A DNA stretch of 64,000 nt from contig NC_086256.1 of NCBI RefSeq assembly GCF_021018805.1, positions 14,264,032 through 14,328,031 on the forward strand, written 5' to 3'. The position numbers and the translations under genes were made by a program. This document shows, in pieces, positions 10,733 to 25,700 of the stretch; position 1 is the stretch's first letter; each line of letters begins with the position of its first letter. This DNA comes from Prinia subflava. Lineage: Eukaryota; Chordata; Aves; Passeriformes; Cisticolidae. The notes beneath the pieces are model-generated. The model saw only the letters and a program-made list of their open reading frames with translations, had not been told where the DNA came from and ran no database searches.

Positions 10733-13700
10733 CTAGGAGAGAGAAGTTAAACCAGTCAGAACTGAATCCAGGCTGCAACAACAAAGTCCACGGCAGAGGC
10801 CCGCTGCCCTCCCTCCATATCCCACTAAGAGCATGCACGAATCCATGCAGTCTTACAGCCAACACATTGCACGTTTTTTACCACTGTTTGATATAAAATA
10901 CTAGGAAAAACTACTGTACAGTTCTAAATCTCAATTTTGGAGATTCATGCCAGATTCAAATTGCAGCAGAGAAGCCTTTCTAAAACAGAAACTCCCAGAA
11001 CACCAATTAAATTCACTGTATGAGTTAATCACCATCCAGCTCTGGGTCAAAGAAAAGCAAACACCTCAGCTCACACACTTTGTCCAGGCTAAGGAATAAC
11101 AGAAAGCAGGCACAGCAAAAGAGATCAAAACACAACAAAACTGCCACCACTGAGAAACACCTAGAGGAGCTGACAGCACACCGAGCTGAGCTCTGGTGCT
11201 ATTAAAGAAGCTCACTTGCAGTAATTTTTCAGGGCAGCCACAAGCCCATGGCAGATGTACACTCACACAGGTTTGCTGGCAGTGTTACCTGAGCTCACGA
11301 CTGCACAGCACAAGTTATGAACAGGCTCCTCTGCTGTTACCCACTGCCTAAGGCAAACAGCACAGTTCCTTTCACTGACCTGTGCCTACCAAGTATCTGA
11401 GCTGCAAAACTTCTGGTTTTACACACACCATTGCTTCTTGTAATGAGCAGCAGAGACTTCCCATTCCCATTCACCACTGAGAAGGCAGTGCACACAAACC
11501 CATGCAGCTCACCATCTGACCCTTCCCTTGTCAGACTCCCCAAACAAGCACAAAGATTCAGTCCTGAAATGTGCCCAGTCCTTCTCCTTCGGGATCCACA
11601 TTACAGGTCTCTCCAGAGGATTTTACTTTATGTCTTGCACAGTAACGTGCAATAACTCTCCCTGCCTCCCCCCTCCCTTACTATAACAAAACCCCTTCTG
11701 TTTAGACTATGCTCCATTAAGATGAAGGGCCATGGGTTAACAATAACTTGCCAGTGTTACATGGTCTAACCAAACAAGGACTATTTGTTTTCAGTTGGAA
11801 ATATACAGAGATCGAAGTATTGCACAACATGTTGGGTATCACGCTGTCTCAAACTACAGATGATTAAATATAAGGACCAGACTGTGATCCTTCCATTCAG
11901 TCCAAGTGTGCTGTTTACACTGCGTGGTGTCCACCCACTCAAATCTCTGCATTTGTGTTTTACCTCTCTTTTGACATAACATCCTGTACAGCTCTTGCAA
12001 GCCAAGGGATGGGACTCAGCTTTTTCTTCTAAGTGAAGGAAAACTCTACTACTTTCCCTAGTCCTCCCCTCTTAGAGCAATACACACTCCTCTCTGTGTG
12101 TAGCTACATCCACTTGCTTTTGCAATCCACAGCAGCCATGCCACAATCCATCCCCACGGTTTCTGGATTAGTTTCTGCACAGTATTTGCTGCCCAAACAG
12201 CTCTTGGTCCCTCTCTTCCTCCACCTTCATGCCCCATCTCTCCTGCATAGACTCACTCATCTGACTGAAAGCTTCTTTTAATTTTTGGTGATCAGCAGCT
12301 TTGGAGCTGCCCACCTGGAGCTGACAAGTGAGCAGCAGTATCTTCAGCCACCTCAAACCCATCACGGAGCAGCAACATTTTTCCTTATGCAAAGCTCTAC
12401 AAAAATAAGTAGAAGCTGCAGAGCTCTTACTCTAAGAGTGTCTTTAACTCTGCCAAATTACAAGGGCAGAAATAAATTAACCCCATCAGGACAAAGATGG
12501 AGAGCAGGAAAAAAAAATCTCAAACCTCTCCAATTCAGATGTGACAACTTTAATGTCACTGGGCTTGTGTTTTCTAGTGTTTTTACTCATATGAAGTCTT
12601 CAGTATTTCTAACATAGTCTTTATTACTTCTTACATTACACTCAAACTCTGCCATCTGGTAAGAAAGCAATTAAACCAACAAACTCCCCATTTAGAGAAG
12701 TGCCCAAATAGAAACTGTCATAATTTCTTTAGATTAACAGGTGATGCCACTTACACACATTTTAAGAATTCACATTTTAAGAATTCTGATGCTGCTCAGT
12801 CATCCTGTGAATTAATGGACAGTGTCACACAGTGCAAACACACAGCAATGGTTTGACTCTTTTTCCTTGATGGAATCATGAAAGTACCTGGCCACAACTG
12901 AAGCAAGTAGTGGAGAACCTCTATGTGCTTTTTGAAGTCCAGGGCACTAGCAAGCTCTTCTGAGTCTGTGAAGACTCTGTTGTTGTGGTTGGTGGTCTCC
13001 TGCCTCTGGCTCAGTAACACAGGGCCAAAACACACAGCTAAATTCTGGCACGTCATCTTATTTACTTCGTGGTAAGAAGCCACCAGTTTCAGGTGATCCA
13101 ACAGCATCTTCAAGGTAGCCTAAAGAAACAGAACACTGCTCAGGAAACCAAACAATAGACAACAGTGGTGCTGGTCACCACTCTAGAGGGAAAAGATCAA
13201 GGCTGGTAGCTCTGGTTTTACTACCAACACCCATCAACAGAACATCCAAGTGCTGGATTAGAAAAGCTGTACTTGACTATGACAGAGCAGAGCAATTAAG
13301 ACAGACTTTCTGGTAAAACTCAGTTTGCTTCTCATCTGAACTCAGTTTCATGTGGATGAGTTTTCTCACAGTGAAAAGGGTGTATCAGTAAGGGAGGAGA
13401 GGCTGCAGAAGCAGTACAGATGATCCAGGTACATTAGAAAATAAAGAAACCCTCAATATGATGTCAGCATCTGAACAAGCTTCCAGGTAATCCCAGATAT
13501 CACGCAGGCTCCTTGCTCCATCCCTCCCCCCAGAAGAGGCTGTGGCTTGCTACACAGGAATTTGGCAGGTAACAGTGCAGGAAGCAAAGGCTTTATTGCA
13601 CATACTTAAGAAAGAGGAATGGATTTGCCCAGGTAATTACAACATACAGATCAGAGAGCTCTGCACAAGTGGAGCAAGACTGCACAAAGGAATAATCATT

Positions 13701-16700
13701 TATCTAATCGTGCAAAAGTATAGATCACAGCCTTTCATTCATTTTTAAAGAAACAATACAAAATGAAAACTAGAGCAAATCCAGCAATGCAGACCCTCCA
13801 ATTCATTGCACCATGGAATTATTTTCAAATATGTGGAGCATCACAAAGCCTAGTGAATCACCTGATCTGATAAACAGTTCTGAGAAATTTTATATCCAGT
13901 GTGAAAACGTTCCTTTAGTTTCTGGAGCTTGTGATTTACTTGAACGTGCTAACACTACTCACCTTCTCAACATCTGGCAGGCAGTCCAGAAGGGCTGCTG
14001 TGTGCTCAGAGTCACTTGGGTCATTCTCACACCCGTTTGCTGTCATTTTCAGGGGATTTTTCACCATGGCATCCAACACTGCTTCGTAGAGCTGCTTGGT
14101 TATCAGGGGAGAAGGCAGCTCTCGCAGATAATCCTTTAGGACACCTAATGAGACACAACAGCTGCTTTTAACAAGCTGCAGATTCCCTTTGCAGCGATTT
14201 CTGGGAGTATTAAAACACATCAACTTCACCCATTCCATAAGAAAATTCTCTGTGTCAGTGACAAACCCTGCACTCAGCAGCGAGGGATGGGAGGACAACA
14301 CCAAAAGGGCACAGCAAAGAGGGCTGGAGCACAGGGGCTGCTGCACGTGCAGGAGTGGGACACTGGGCACCAGGTGAACATCTCTCAAGTTTCCCTCATT
14401 CAGGGTGAGGGAGGGCAAGGAAAGGGCTCAGAGCAGTCCACCTCTCCTCCAAGGAAAGGAGCTCCTACAAACACCAAAGTTCAGCCTGATGACCCCTTCT
14501 CTTTTATATAAGCTAGCAGTTAGTTTTCCTGTTCCATTTATTTTCAGCAATAAAATTATGAGCAAACATCTCAGTGCCCGTGGCATGTACAGCAAAGCAC
14601 ACGGTGTCTTCTCACCCAGCCAAGCACAAACCAAACATGTCCTCAGAGAGAGAGAGCCACCAGCTCCCTGCAGCCCAGCACAGCAGGCACTCCTGCAGTG
14701 ACAGATGTGATTCACACCCACAGGACACTGCCTCAAACGCCCAGGCACGGAGCCCTCCCTGCTGCAGAGGGACACTGCATCCTTCCTGAAGCTGGGAATG
14801 TGCTGGGGGAGAGGCTGTGCCCAGGGATGGCAACAACCAGGCAAGAGCCTCAGTATCACCTATTCTTTCCAAAGAGCAACTGAACGTTCCCATTCCTGTA
14901 AGCTGGCTTTGATTCTTCAAATCTCAAAATGACTCTTCATTTTGAGAGGGGTTTCAGTGACTGGAAGAATAATAATGAAAATAACCAAAATATTAAGGCT
15001 TCTAACAGCAGTCTCTGGAAAGGACATAGCAGGATGCTCTCCAGAAGCAATATCCAATACAACCAATAAAAAATTGAAGGAAACAAGTCTGCTTCCTAGC
15101 AGTTTTCATTTTCCTTAAAAAAATTGCTTTCTGCGTCACAAATCTCTACTAATTTCAGCTAGATCACAACTGTGTTTAAATAAAATTTTGTTACAAAGAA
15201 ATGCTGGATTAAAAGAAACTGTTTAAGAGCAAGTACTGCAGTTAACAAAACAGCCTGTCTTCCAAACAAGTGAAGTTGGAAAGGCAGAGAATTTCTTTAG
15301 CAAGCATACTCACAACCTTGTAAAATCTCACATCACAGCAATTACCATCACACTATGCTATTTAACAAAGCAACAGTTTTCATTGACTCAAGTCTGTGTA
15401 ACCAAACTGTAAAATGAGCTGTACATCGTGGGCTTTGTTACAAGGTAATTTCTAAAAAAGTACAGGGAACAGAAGTTAACATTTTGCCCTTCACATGCAG
15501 ACTGCATGTAAGAGTTGTCTTCTACCTATATAAATATTTTCTTTTAAAAAAGCATCCTGCCCTTGCAGAGTGCAGCTACTGAAGCTGTGCTGCAGGAGCA
15601 GCACTACTGAAGCAGCAGTGCCCTGGTGCTGAGCTGCCAAATCACCTCCCCCTGCAGCACAGGAAAACCATCTCTGCAGACACCACAGGCTCCAGGAGCT
15701 CACTCCGTGCTTAAAATGGGAACATCCCCTCAGCAACACAAAATATGTGAACAACCATTTCTTCCTGAAAAAATATTTCCCCTGGTGGTTTGGTGGGATT
15801 TTTTGTTTGCTTTAAAAAGAATATGCACTCTCGGTACTTCTCCACTTAAGTGGCTAGTTTTTGTTTAGTAACTTACTCATATTCCTCCCTTCCCACCAAA
15901 TATTTTTTCTTCCCTGAATTCAGAGGCTCATGTTCCCTATGTGGATTAGCTGGTTGAAATATTTATGAAACAAATGTGGCAGATGCTGATGCTGTACAAC
16001 ACAGTTTGGGATATTTTCCTTTTTTCATGAGCAAAACATCAGCAAGAGATGCTGACTTCTATCAAGATCTCTGTTTCAGTTGTGCTTTTTTTGGAGGCAG
16101 AGGCTGAAATCAAAACCAGCTTACAGTAGGAAATTATATGTTCTAATCAAATTAGCTTATACTAAACACTCACAACTGTCTATTAATAATTATTTAGCAG
16201 GAATTCCTGCAATAACATAAGATTACCACCTGCCAAAGGACTTTCTCCTGCTCAGCTCTGGATAACAGGATAGTTTGTGAGCTATGAATGCCCCTTGACC
16301 TTTCTAATCCTTTTGCTATTCACTCAGCTAAATTAGCCCTCTAAGAGGCTGCTGTTTTGTTTTTTTTCCATGAATCTATGCTTCCTGCTGCTGCCAGCCC
16401 ACTAGCACATTCCTCTTGACACAACCACACACAACAAATTTAGACAGAGAGCAGAAATTGCCATCCACTTCATTAATTCCTCATTTTTCTGACCCACTGA
16501 ACTGTTAAGAGTATTGCAAGCTTTATGCAGAGATATGAATTCACGTGGATGCCAACAGACACGATGCAACAACACGGCTACAGGTCAGTTCCACAAACTG
16601 CCTGCACGCCTCACTTTGATCCCTGAGCCCACTTCATTGGTGTAGGCCTGTGCCAATCCCAAGAGTATTTCTAAGTCAAGATTTAATCATTAAATGTTCA

Positions 16701-19700
16701 TTCTTTAGTCTTTGAAGAGCTATCAAAAAAAAATTATTCATCTTTTTGGAAAGGAGCGCTACTCAAATTTCAAAAAGGACATAAGGCAGCACTTCTCTTC
16801 AAATCAGCCAAGATTTATGCTGAGGATTCATATTCTGTGGAACACATGTTTTGGCTGATAGAAGTATGAATCATGTGCATCAGCCTCAGCATTAAGTAAT
16901 CAGGGGAAACATTCCCTCTCAACCCAACTCCCCAAGCACATGCAGTAAGTTTTGTGGGCTCTTTTATTCCTAGCAATAAGGACAGTGGCTAACTCAGCTC
17001 TCCACAAAAACTGTAGGCTACCCCATCAATCCACAGCAGGCAGTTTCCAGTAATTAGAGTGGCTGCATTTTGGTCAGTGGAAGCTACAGATGCCAACAGC
17101 CCTTCCCTCCCTGCTCCCCAGCCCCCAGAGCCCCCAGTCAGGCCTTGCAGCAAACACTGACACAGCAGTGCAGCCACTTGCACAGCACAGCTGCAGGGCT
17201 GCCAGGGAAAAGAATCTGCTTTTCTAATTCCTTAAAACTCTTTTTCCCTTGTAAGGAAAGCAGCATGTAAGTAAGCTCTTGCAATAGAATGCAAACTAAA
17301 GGACATCCAGTAGACTTTCTGTAAGGCAGAAAATGAAGCTGTAGTCTTCTCACTCTTGCAATGCAAACTCTGGATGCAAAATAGTATCCTCCAGTAGTAT
17401 CACCACCAAGCCACACCTGCAGGGTCACCAAAAGATCACCACCAGCAGTGAGGCTTGCAGGAATGTATATGGAAAAGTGTACTTGAGTTTTTCAAATTCA
17501 CCACCCCAGCACGAACTCATGAGGGAAAGGTCAGACTGTGCTGCTGCTCTTCCAGAGCTTTGCAGTAGCACTGAGTTCTCCTGCAGGTCAGACTTCGGCT
17601 TCAGCCAGTTTCTGGTTGGTTCTGAGTGTACAGTATACTCAGGAAAACCAAAATGCTTAGGAGATGTTCCAGGTTCTGTTGTACACAAGTAAGTATTAAA
17701 TCCCTACACCCTTTCCCCATGATACTCCTGAACCATTTCTACAAATACTGTTTTACTTTAATAATTACTTGTAGCATGGAAGTGCAATGCCATTTTAGTA
17801 TCTAAAATTTTAAAAAGTAACAATGAAGTTTTTCAGTACACCAAAGTTTGCATGAACCAAATTGCAGTTTGCCATTTATCTGCTTACAAATCAATATCAG
17901 ACAGCTTTTGCTGCTGGCAGAAAGCAACAGAGGGGTTTTATTCTACCATATGAGTTGATGACAAAAAATTGAGAAAATAGGACTTCAATAATTTCATGGA
18001 ACAATATGATCTTCTAAGTTCCCACCACTTTTTCTCATTAATTTATTTGTAAAGAGAAGAAAATGACCAGTTTAAAAGATAATTTATACTTTTTACCTAC
18101 ACCTCGTTTATAAAAGCTGTATAACATCACAGTGAAACACTGGTGGGTTAATGGCTGGACTTGATGATCTTAAAGGTCTTTTCAACCTAAATAATTCTAT
18201 GATTCCATAAATACAAGTTTCTGATGCTGAGAATGCTGCTACTTGTGATCAACATTGAACCCCACAGCAAAATCAGCCAAGGCAAGTGAGGCAAACTGAC
18301 TGGCTGCACACTCTGAACCAAGAGGTTTATGTAACTCGGTAAATGTCATCAAGTAGTACTTCTGATAACGTCGTACAATTATAAATGTAATGAATAAAAT
18401 TAATTCCCAGCACACTGAAATGAAGTGAACCACCAGAGTATAAATCTCCTATACAGCCAACAGATAGATGTTGGATATTACACAAAGGGATTTGGCACAG
18501 AAAATTTATACCCCAACTACTGCTACATTTTCCATCCCTTGATATACAGGCAGTGAATGCTTCTGACTGATTTCTCAGAGCAACTGGCTTACTCAGTGAT
18601 GCCTGAAATTAGATCAACTTTAGCTTACATAACAAGTATCAATAGTTATAAAACTGTTCCAGTTTTTAGCAAACCAGAAAAACTTCAACAACTTATTTCA
18701 GTTCTGCAATGCAACTCCTGTGAAGAGTGCCATGTAAGGAGCTGACACAGACAGGCTTCCCAGGACCTTCTTACCTGTGCCTGGAGCTTGCTGCTTGACA
18801 CCAAGGGCCACTCCAGGGAGCAGAAGAAAGTTTAGCAAGGTTTTGCTTTTAAAAAAGCAGGGATCAAATGAAGGCACTTTCCTGCAGCTCTAACTAGCCT
18901 GCACAATACAACAGGAAATCTGTTTCCACAACTTCTGCAATCTCCAACAGAAAGGGGAGAAGCACAGCTGATCCAAGACAGTCACATGGTGGGGAGCCAC
19001 CAGCACAGCAGAGGTGCCTGATCACAACCAAGCTTTTCCAGATCTGCTCCAATACAAACCAATGGCAGAGGTTTAACCTGCTCCAAGACCCCAGCTCCTT
19101 TCAGACTCCCCTCTGTACCTGGTGGAGCAGTTATTGAAAGCAGGTCCTTCCATGTCCTCCCCTCCCTAGAAATCACTGCTGCTTCATCCACACTTACACA
19201 TCCCCACAGTAACTGCACTCAACCCCTGCCAGCTTTCAGCAGCAATTAAAAGCTTGTTAAAATGACAACAGAAAGAGAACAACTGAATTGTTCAAAGCAC
19301 AATTTCACCCTTTTAAAGGTACATGAGGAACTCCGTTGGATGAAAAGCAAGTAAATGTGTTACCTGTTATGACATTAATATCTGGGTACTGGCTCTCACA
19401 GAGAGTGACAGCCTTGCTGTCCCTCTCAAACGCCTCTCGAAGCTCTTTCTTCACCGCTGCCGAGCCACAGAGCCGGTACAGTCCCACCACCTGCAAGCAC
19501 AAACAAGGGCCCACGTCAGCCAGGGCCTGCTCACTGACGTGGGGTGCTGTGCACCCAGAGAGCACAGCAGCAGCAGCTTGGGAACGCGAGCGGGGACAGG
19601 CAAAGGCTGCAAAGCACCGGCACACGCAGCATCCACCCCTCACGGGACACTCGGGGCTGAGCAGGCAGCAATGACGCTCCTGCTACCCACAGTCAGTGTG

Positions 19701-22700
19701 CTCAGCAGGGGTTTACTGACATAACACAACCTCTAAACTGGAAATGCATCATGTTTTGCTTTTATGTAGAATCAGGGAAGAAGTACAGATTAAACATATC
19801 TTTGCTTCTCACCCTACTTACTCAGATCATCATTATTTTTCCTGGCATAATTGTTTAATTACACAAAATAGACTTCAAACTTCAGCAGAAAGAAGTGAGA
19901 AGCGTTTAGTGGTTTTTGCAAAGAAAATTGCAGCATAAATACAGTTATCAATCATTAGCAGAAGAAAACGTCAGACAACTGACTACATACTAAAAATGAG
20001 CAAAGTTACAAATCAATTAATAAACCAAAACAAACCCAAAATAAGTGAAAACATTTTCCTACAGTATTAGATTATATAGAAAAAAAATTTATTTTTATAC
20101 CCTTAATCAGAATTTCAAGAAAATTATGACTACTCCATTATTACACCTATAATATGTTATTTTAAAGTTGACAAGATGCTGACTTCCATATGTTTCAAAT
20201 TATATTGAAAGTTTTCTGCAAAACGGGTATTATTTGACATGCTTAAGGTGACAGGAGTGAAACACGCACCACTCTTGAATTAATTGAATTACCAGTTGAA
20301 TTTTTCATTTTATCATTACTTTTCACTTTCATCAACACCATTTAGACAAAGCACTCCTATGACCTTACAAAACTAAATCTTAGAAATATTAATTTTATTT
20401 TGATTAGCGTTATAGGCAGCTGTACTGAGCAGTAACAGATTAATTCAAAACTATCATGGACTCAAGACAAAAAATTATCCAAAATCAAACCAAACAAAAG
20501 AACCCCAGTGTACTGTCTTAAGACCATGAGAATGCAGGTATGCAAGTAAAGGTATTTTTCTGGTCATATATTAATTCCTGCTTAAATAAATGGAAAGTTA
20601 CCCAATGGAATTTGTACTCCCCCTTTCTCAAGACTGAATATGATCTAGTATATGCCTAAGACAATTTCTTTTAGACTTTTAAAGTTTTCTAATGCCACAT
20701 CTGAAATTCAAGTGGAGATTATGCACCATGACAATATTTGCAGTCTAGAGGAAAGTCAAAAACCTCAGACAAGCACGTGGTTATAAGAAGAAGTTAACAG
20801 TATATTTTGCAGTTTTGGTTCTCTGTGCAAATACAAAAATAGATTTCATGCTCAAAAGCATCACGTACATTCAGAGAACTCAAATCCCAGTTGATTCATT
20901 ACAGCTGTTGCCTTGATTACCCAATATCATTTGCATGACTAGGTGCTAATAAGCCCATAATAAAATGCTGAAGCCATAGGACACATATACTGGAAAGAAT
21001 AAAACTTCTCTTTTTCAGTGATTTGGAAGTTAGGAGAAGCATCTCCAAGAAAAATCACACAGTTAATATCAGCAATGACTATTGGCAAAAGAGCCACCTA
21101 GAAGTTCCATTTCCCTCCATGATTCATGACCCGGGTTATAAAGAGCAGAGCTAATCTCATCACACCTGGAAGCACACCCAACCTGTCAGCAATTTAAATA
21201 GCAACAGTGGTAGGTGTCACTACTTCTCAGTTTCACCTGCGTGAGAACAGGTGCAAAACACAGCGAGGGCTCCCGAATGCTGTGGAAGAGCAGGCAAGAG
21301 GCCTCCCACCAGTTTCAAATTAATTGCCAAGGGCAACATCTGAGCGTAGGTCTGTGCAGTCCTTCCTGATAGACCTCTTGTCTAGCATCCATAACCAGTG
21401 ATTTGTTTCCATACCCCATTTCTCATACAAATTTTTGTTCATTAGATAACATGGGATTGAAAAAAAAAGACACCGGGCACTTCTGCTTTGCAGCAGTCCT
21501 AATTTTGGGAACCTGAAGAAAGATAAGGAGCAATGGTGTGGGGAAAGAACTAATTCAGCCCCTCAGGGACTCATCCTCATCCTAATGCTGTGTACAAAGT
21601 GATGACAGAGATGGGTCTTAGGCATGCTGACTTCAGACTGCACCAAAAGATGGGCTCATTTTGTCACTGCACAGTGTCTCAGCTTTGGGTTGGAGCAAAC
21701 AGTGAACCACATCATTTTTGCATTTAGATATGTGTTCCCACAGACCAATCCATGTCTCAGGGGTCAAGGATTTTCAAGTTCTCAATTGATCTCTGCTTTC
21801 TGAGCATGACTTACACACAGGGGGCTGCAGGTTTGTTTCATATCCCCATGCCTCAAGCTCTGCTGGGAGCAGCTCCTGTGAGCAAGTGCACCTCTCGACA
21901 AAGGCCAATCTGGAAGCACTGACTGCACACAGCCCTGCTGTTCTTTGCACATTACAATGGCTAGTGTTCACCACACAAGCAGCAAAGGAAAAAAATTGAC
22001 TTGTAAAGATGCTTTTAGTTTCCTCCATTTCCACTCACTGTTTACAATGCAACAACAGGTATCTCAACACAGAAATATTGACAAAAGAAATTAAAATATG
22101 CACAGTACCTGACAGCCTCTCTTTTCAATCTCCAGAATGCATTTCTGCAACAAAAGTGGCACCATCAAGCCTGCATTTTCCTTCTCTACAACTTTTCGAG
22201 CATCTACCCCAAACATCACAGGCTCACGGTTGGCATCAAGGCCATCGAGAGAGTTCTCCCACTGCTCCATGAGTGACAGCTTGACATAAATAAGGCCCCT
22301 GGGCTCCAGTTTGACAGCCAGCTGATGCGTTTTGGTGACCCGGAAGAGAGTGGGAAGAGCCACAGTTCCATGACAACAGACTCTGTTTTTCCGTGGGGTG
22401 GGCTCCCAGCTGAACACCACCAGCTTTAAGTGCTGAGCGTTTTCAATTTCTATGTTGAACGTGTGGTCCATGTCAAGAAATGTTGTCCTACATGTGAGCA
22501 GGGCAGTCCTTGCTTTGTTTACTGAGTCAACCTGTATTGCACAAAAGACATCTTTTGAGTCTATTCGTGGTGGCTTTAAGTCTTCAGCACCATAGAAGTG
22601 AATGCTCATGAGTCCAGAGATGTACTGAGAGCACTTGGGTTGATCAGAAAAGTTGTAGTGTCTGAAGGCATCGATATCTATTTCGGGTTTACCACCGTTA

Positions 22701-25700
22701 CTTGGAAGGCTCTCCTTTCCTTTCACACACTTGGCTTCATGTCTGTGTTTACCTGATTTTGTTATAAGTTCAGGAGAGTCACCATCACTGAGGTAACCAC
22801 CTTTGTTGAAGGATTTGGAGCTCCTTGAGCTCTTCTTTTTGTAGGTGTGTTGTGAGGACACACTGCTGTCCAGATGGTAACGGCTTATCACATTCCTGCT
22901 GGCAGCTGCGGCTGAGTTTCCAGAGGAAGGCAAAGACACTGTATGGCTTGTATCCCGGCAGCTACCCTTCAGCAGGGAAGGAGGATTATCTGAACTACTA
23001 TGGCTTGAAGTTCCCTTCACACTCAGCTTCCTGCTCAGCTCTGGCAGCTTTTTCATTTTCATGGAAAGCTTCCTCACAGTCCTGGGAGATTTAATTCTAT
23101 CAGGGAAAGGCCAGTTGATTGATCCACTCTTTTTCAGGGGACTGGGACTTGGAGGAGAAACCTCTGTGGAGGGTATGTCAGGCTTGCGTGCAAGAGCAGC
23201 TCCAAAGCCTTTAGAAGAAAAGAGAAGGAATAATCATTTTCAAACTGCAATTCTCAGCAATCAGTCTTGAACTTGGGGAAAACATGTTGATTTGTCATAA
23301 CCTGACAAGTACAATTCATTCAGATAACCATCACTCATTCAGTTAGATGTTCACAAGTGTTCACAAGTGTTCAGAAAGCTGTTCTCTGCTGACTCGTTCA
23401 GCCAAATTTGGCAATTCATTGTCAAAAGCCAGATTTGTTCTGCTTTATGGCGATGAAAGGGCCAGAAACTACATATAAACAAACGAGCAATTGCACCCCC
23501 TGCATTCAGCTTGACCCATTTGTGCTGCATCCTCATACAAGCACACACGACCCCATTCCTGGGGCACAAGTGCAAGGGCACCAGACTTAATGAAAAAATC
23601 CTGGAAATATGGCAAAGGCACTCTTGTCTACAGAGCAGCTAGCTCCACAGCCAACTCACCAGCACTGCCACTCCTCTTACGTCCAAAGGAAAGACACTTG
23701 TCTCTAGTAAAGAATATGGCTCTTTCTGTCACTCTATTTCCTCCAAGAGCCCTAAATATCTCCTGTGTAGATGCAGGCAGTCTCACATATTTTCTTTCAT
23801 TTCCCTCAGCTTCTCTTTCTGCAGCAGGATATAAGATTTATTCCTTCCAAAAGCTGCATCCTGCACTGCCTCATTTCACTGCCTGCCAGCAACCTTCCAT
23901 GTTTCCTGGCACTACCATCCCACAAGAGAGTTTAAAGTTAGACAGTTCCCTAGTGACACCCTCAAAGGAAATCACCCCCTTTTTCAAGGTACCAAAAAGA
24001 AACAAACAAAAGTAACAGCAAGCACTGATGCTAAAAAGAGAAAAAAAAAACCCAACCCAAACCAATAGTCCCTCAATTCAGCAGTAAAGAACAGCTAATT
24101 AAGGAACACAATTAGACATAAGCCAGTACTGCACACAAGACAGGAACCTGTGGTTCACCTCATGCTCTAATACTCAAGGAAATGCAAATACCAAGTTTTG
24201 CTCAAGCCACTCTCACTTTTGCCAGCATGAGGCAGTAATAACTGTAAGAAAATCTATCAATTTACCTGAGTTAAGGAACCATGCAAGAGGGAAGCTGAGG
24301 CCAGAATGATAAATATTAATAAAATTACATTATTACTTTCACTTTGAGTCACTTTTCCTCCCCTTAAGAAACAAAGAGTGCCTCTTGCTAGCAACAGCCA
24401 TCCCAATCACTTACCATTTTTCAAATGCTAGCAGCTCCCAAGAGGACTGGGTAGCCTTGCCTGTGCAGGCTGGGGTGCTATAGAGCCCCTAAGCACCAAC
24501 CCTGTGACGCAATTAGCCCAGGCAGCTCACAGGCACTCAAACACCTTTATCCATCCATCATTCCCCTTCGCCAGCCATGGAAAAGGAGACTGTTTACAGC
24601 ACATAAAAAGAAAGAAGTGCTGTTTTCACAAGGTGCTCAGTAAACCATACTTCATAGAGGTTTCTCCTTCAGATTTGCCAAGGACTTACTGCTTTAATTC
24701 TAAACTAATCACTTTAAGTCCACAGCAAGTGATTCTTACAAATGCTTTGTGCATTCAAATTAATTTTCACCATTGGACTGTAACTTACTTTTTATACTTC
24801 ACCAAGCTTAAACAGCTAAATCAGGCAATCTGATCTTTGACCAAAGCCATTTGCTGTGGTTTTGGTCTCCCTGCCCCCTTCCAAGAAAAACCCTACAAAG
24901 GCTAGCTCTAGTCTCAATAGAAATTTGGATTAAGTAACTTCTGCAGACAGTTGCTTAAAAGAGTATCTTTATAAAAGGAAGTTTCAGTTACGAAGAATAA
25001 TGCACAGAATCTGTTTTCCAGAGGAAGAGAGGAAAATTCATTTAATCCTGCATCTCATGGAAGTAGTTCCCTTGCAGGGGAAGGGCTATTTCTAGCACGC
25101 CTGCTGTGCTTTTCTGGCAAGCAACTAGTTAGAAATGTGCTGTTTGATAAAGGCAGACAAAGCCTTCCCTTGTACTGCAAATCACCGCACAGTCCCACTG
25201 GTGGGCTGGCGTGGAGCGCTCTGTAGCAATCAGTGCCACACTGCAGCCTCTAACATTAATCTTTCCTTTCTGTCAAAAGTCTCTGGCACAGGCTTGGAAA
25301 AGCAGGCCAGCAAATTAAACCTCTCCCCCCAGCTCATTAAAACCAAAGAGTCAATCTAACACTATGACTTTTATGTGTCCAACTTCTGCTGCGTTCAGCA
25401 CCAAACAGTTAAAGTGAAATATGTGGCTGGAGGAAACTTAACAGTCGAGTATTATGCAGGATGGTATTCCCATCAGCACTGAGCCACATGTTGTTCCACT
25501 AAAGCCAGCAATGTGCTGAGGTATGCACGCAATTTTAAAAGAGTGTACATGACAACTCTGAACAAGCTGCAGGAGGAGTTGTAGCACAGTCCAGTAACAC
25601 TTCACTTCCCAGCCTACACATCTGACACAGCTTTCCCACACGGGTGACAGCAAAACTGAGCTGCACCTCTTTTCTCAACCAGACTACAAGACTGTGCTGC

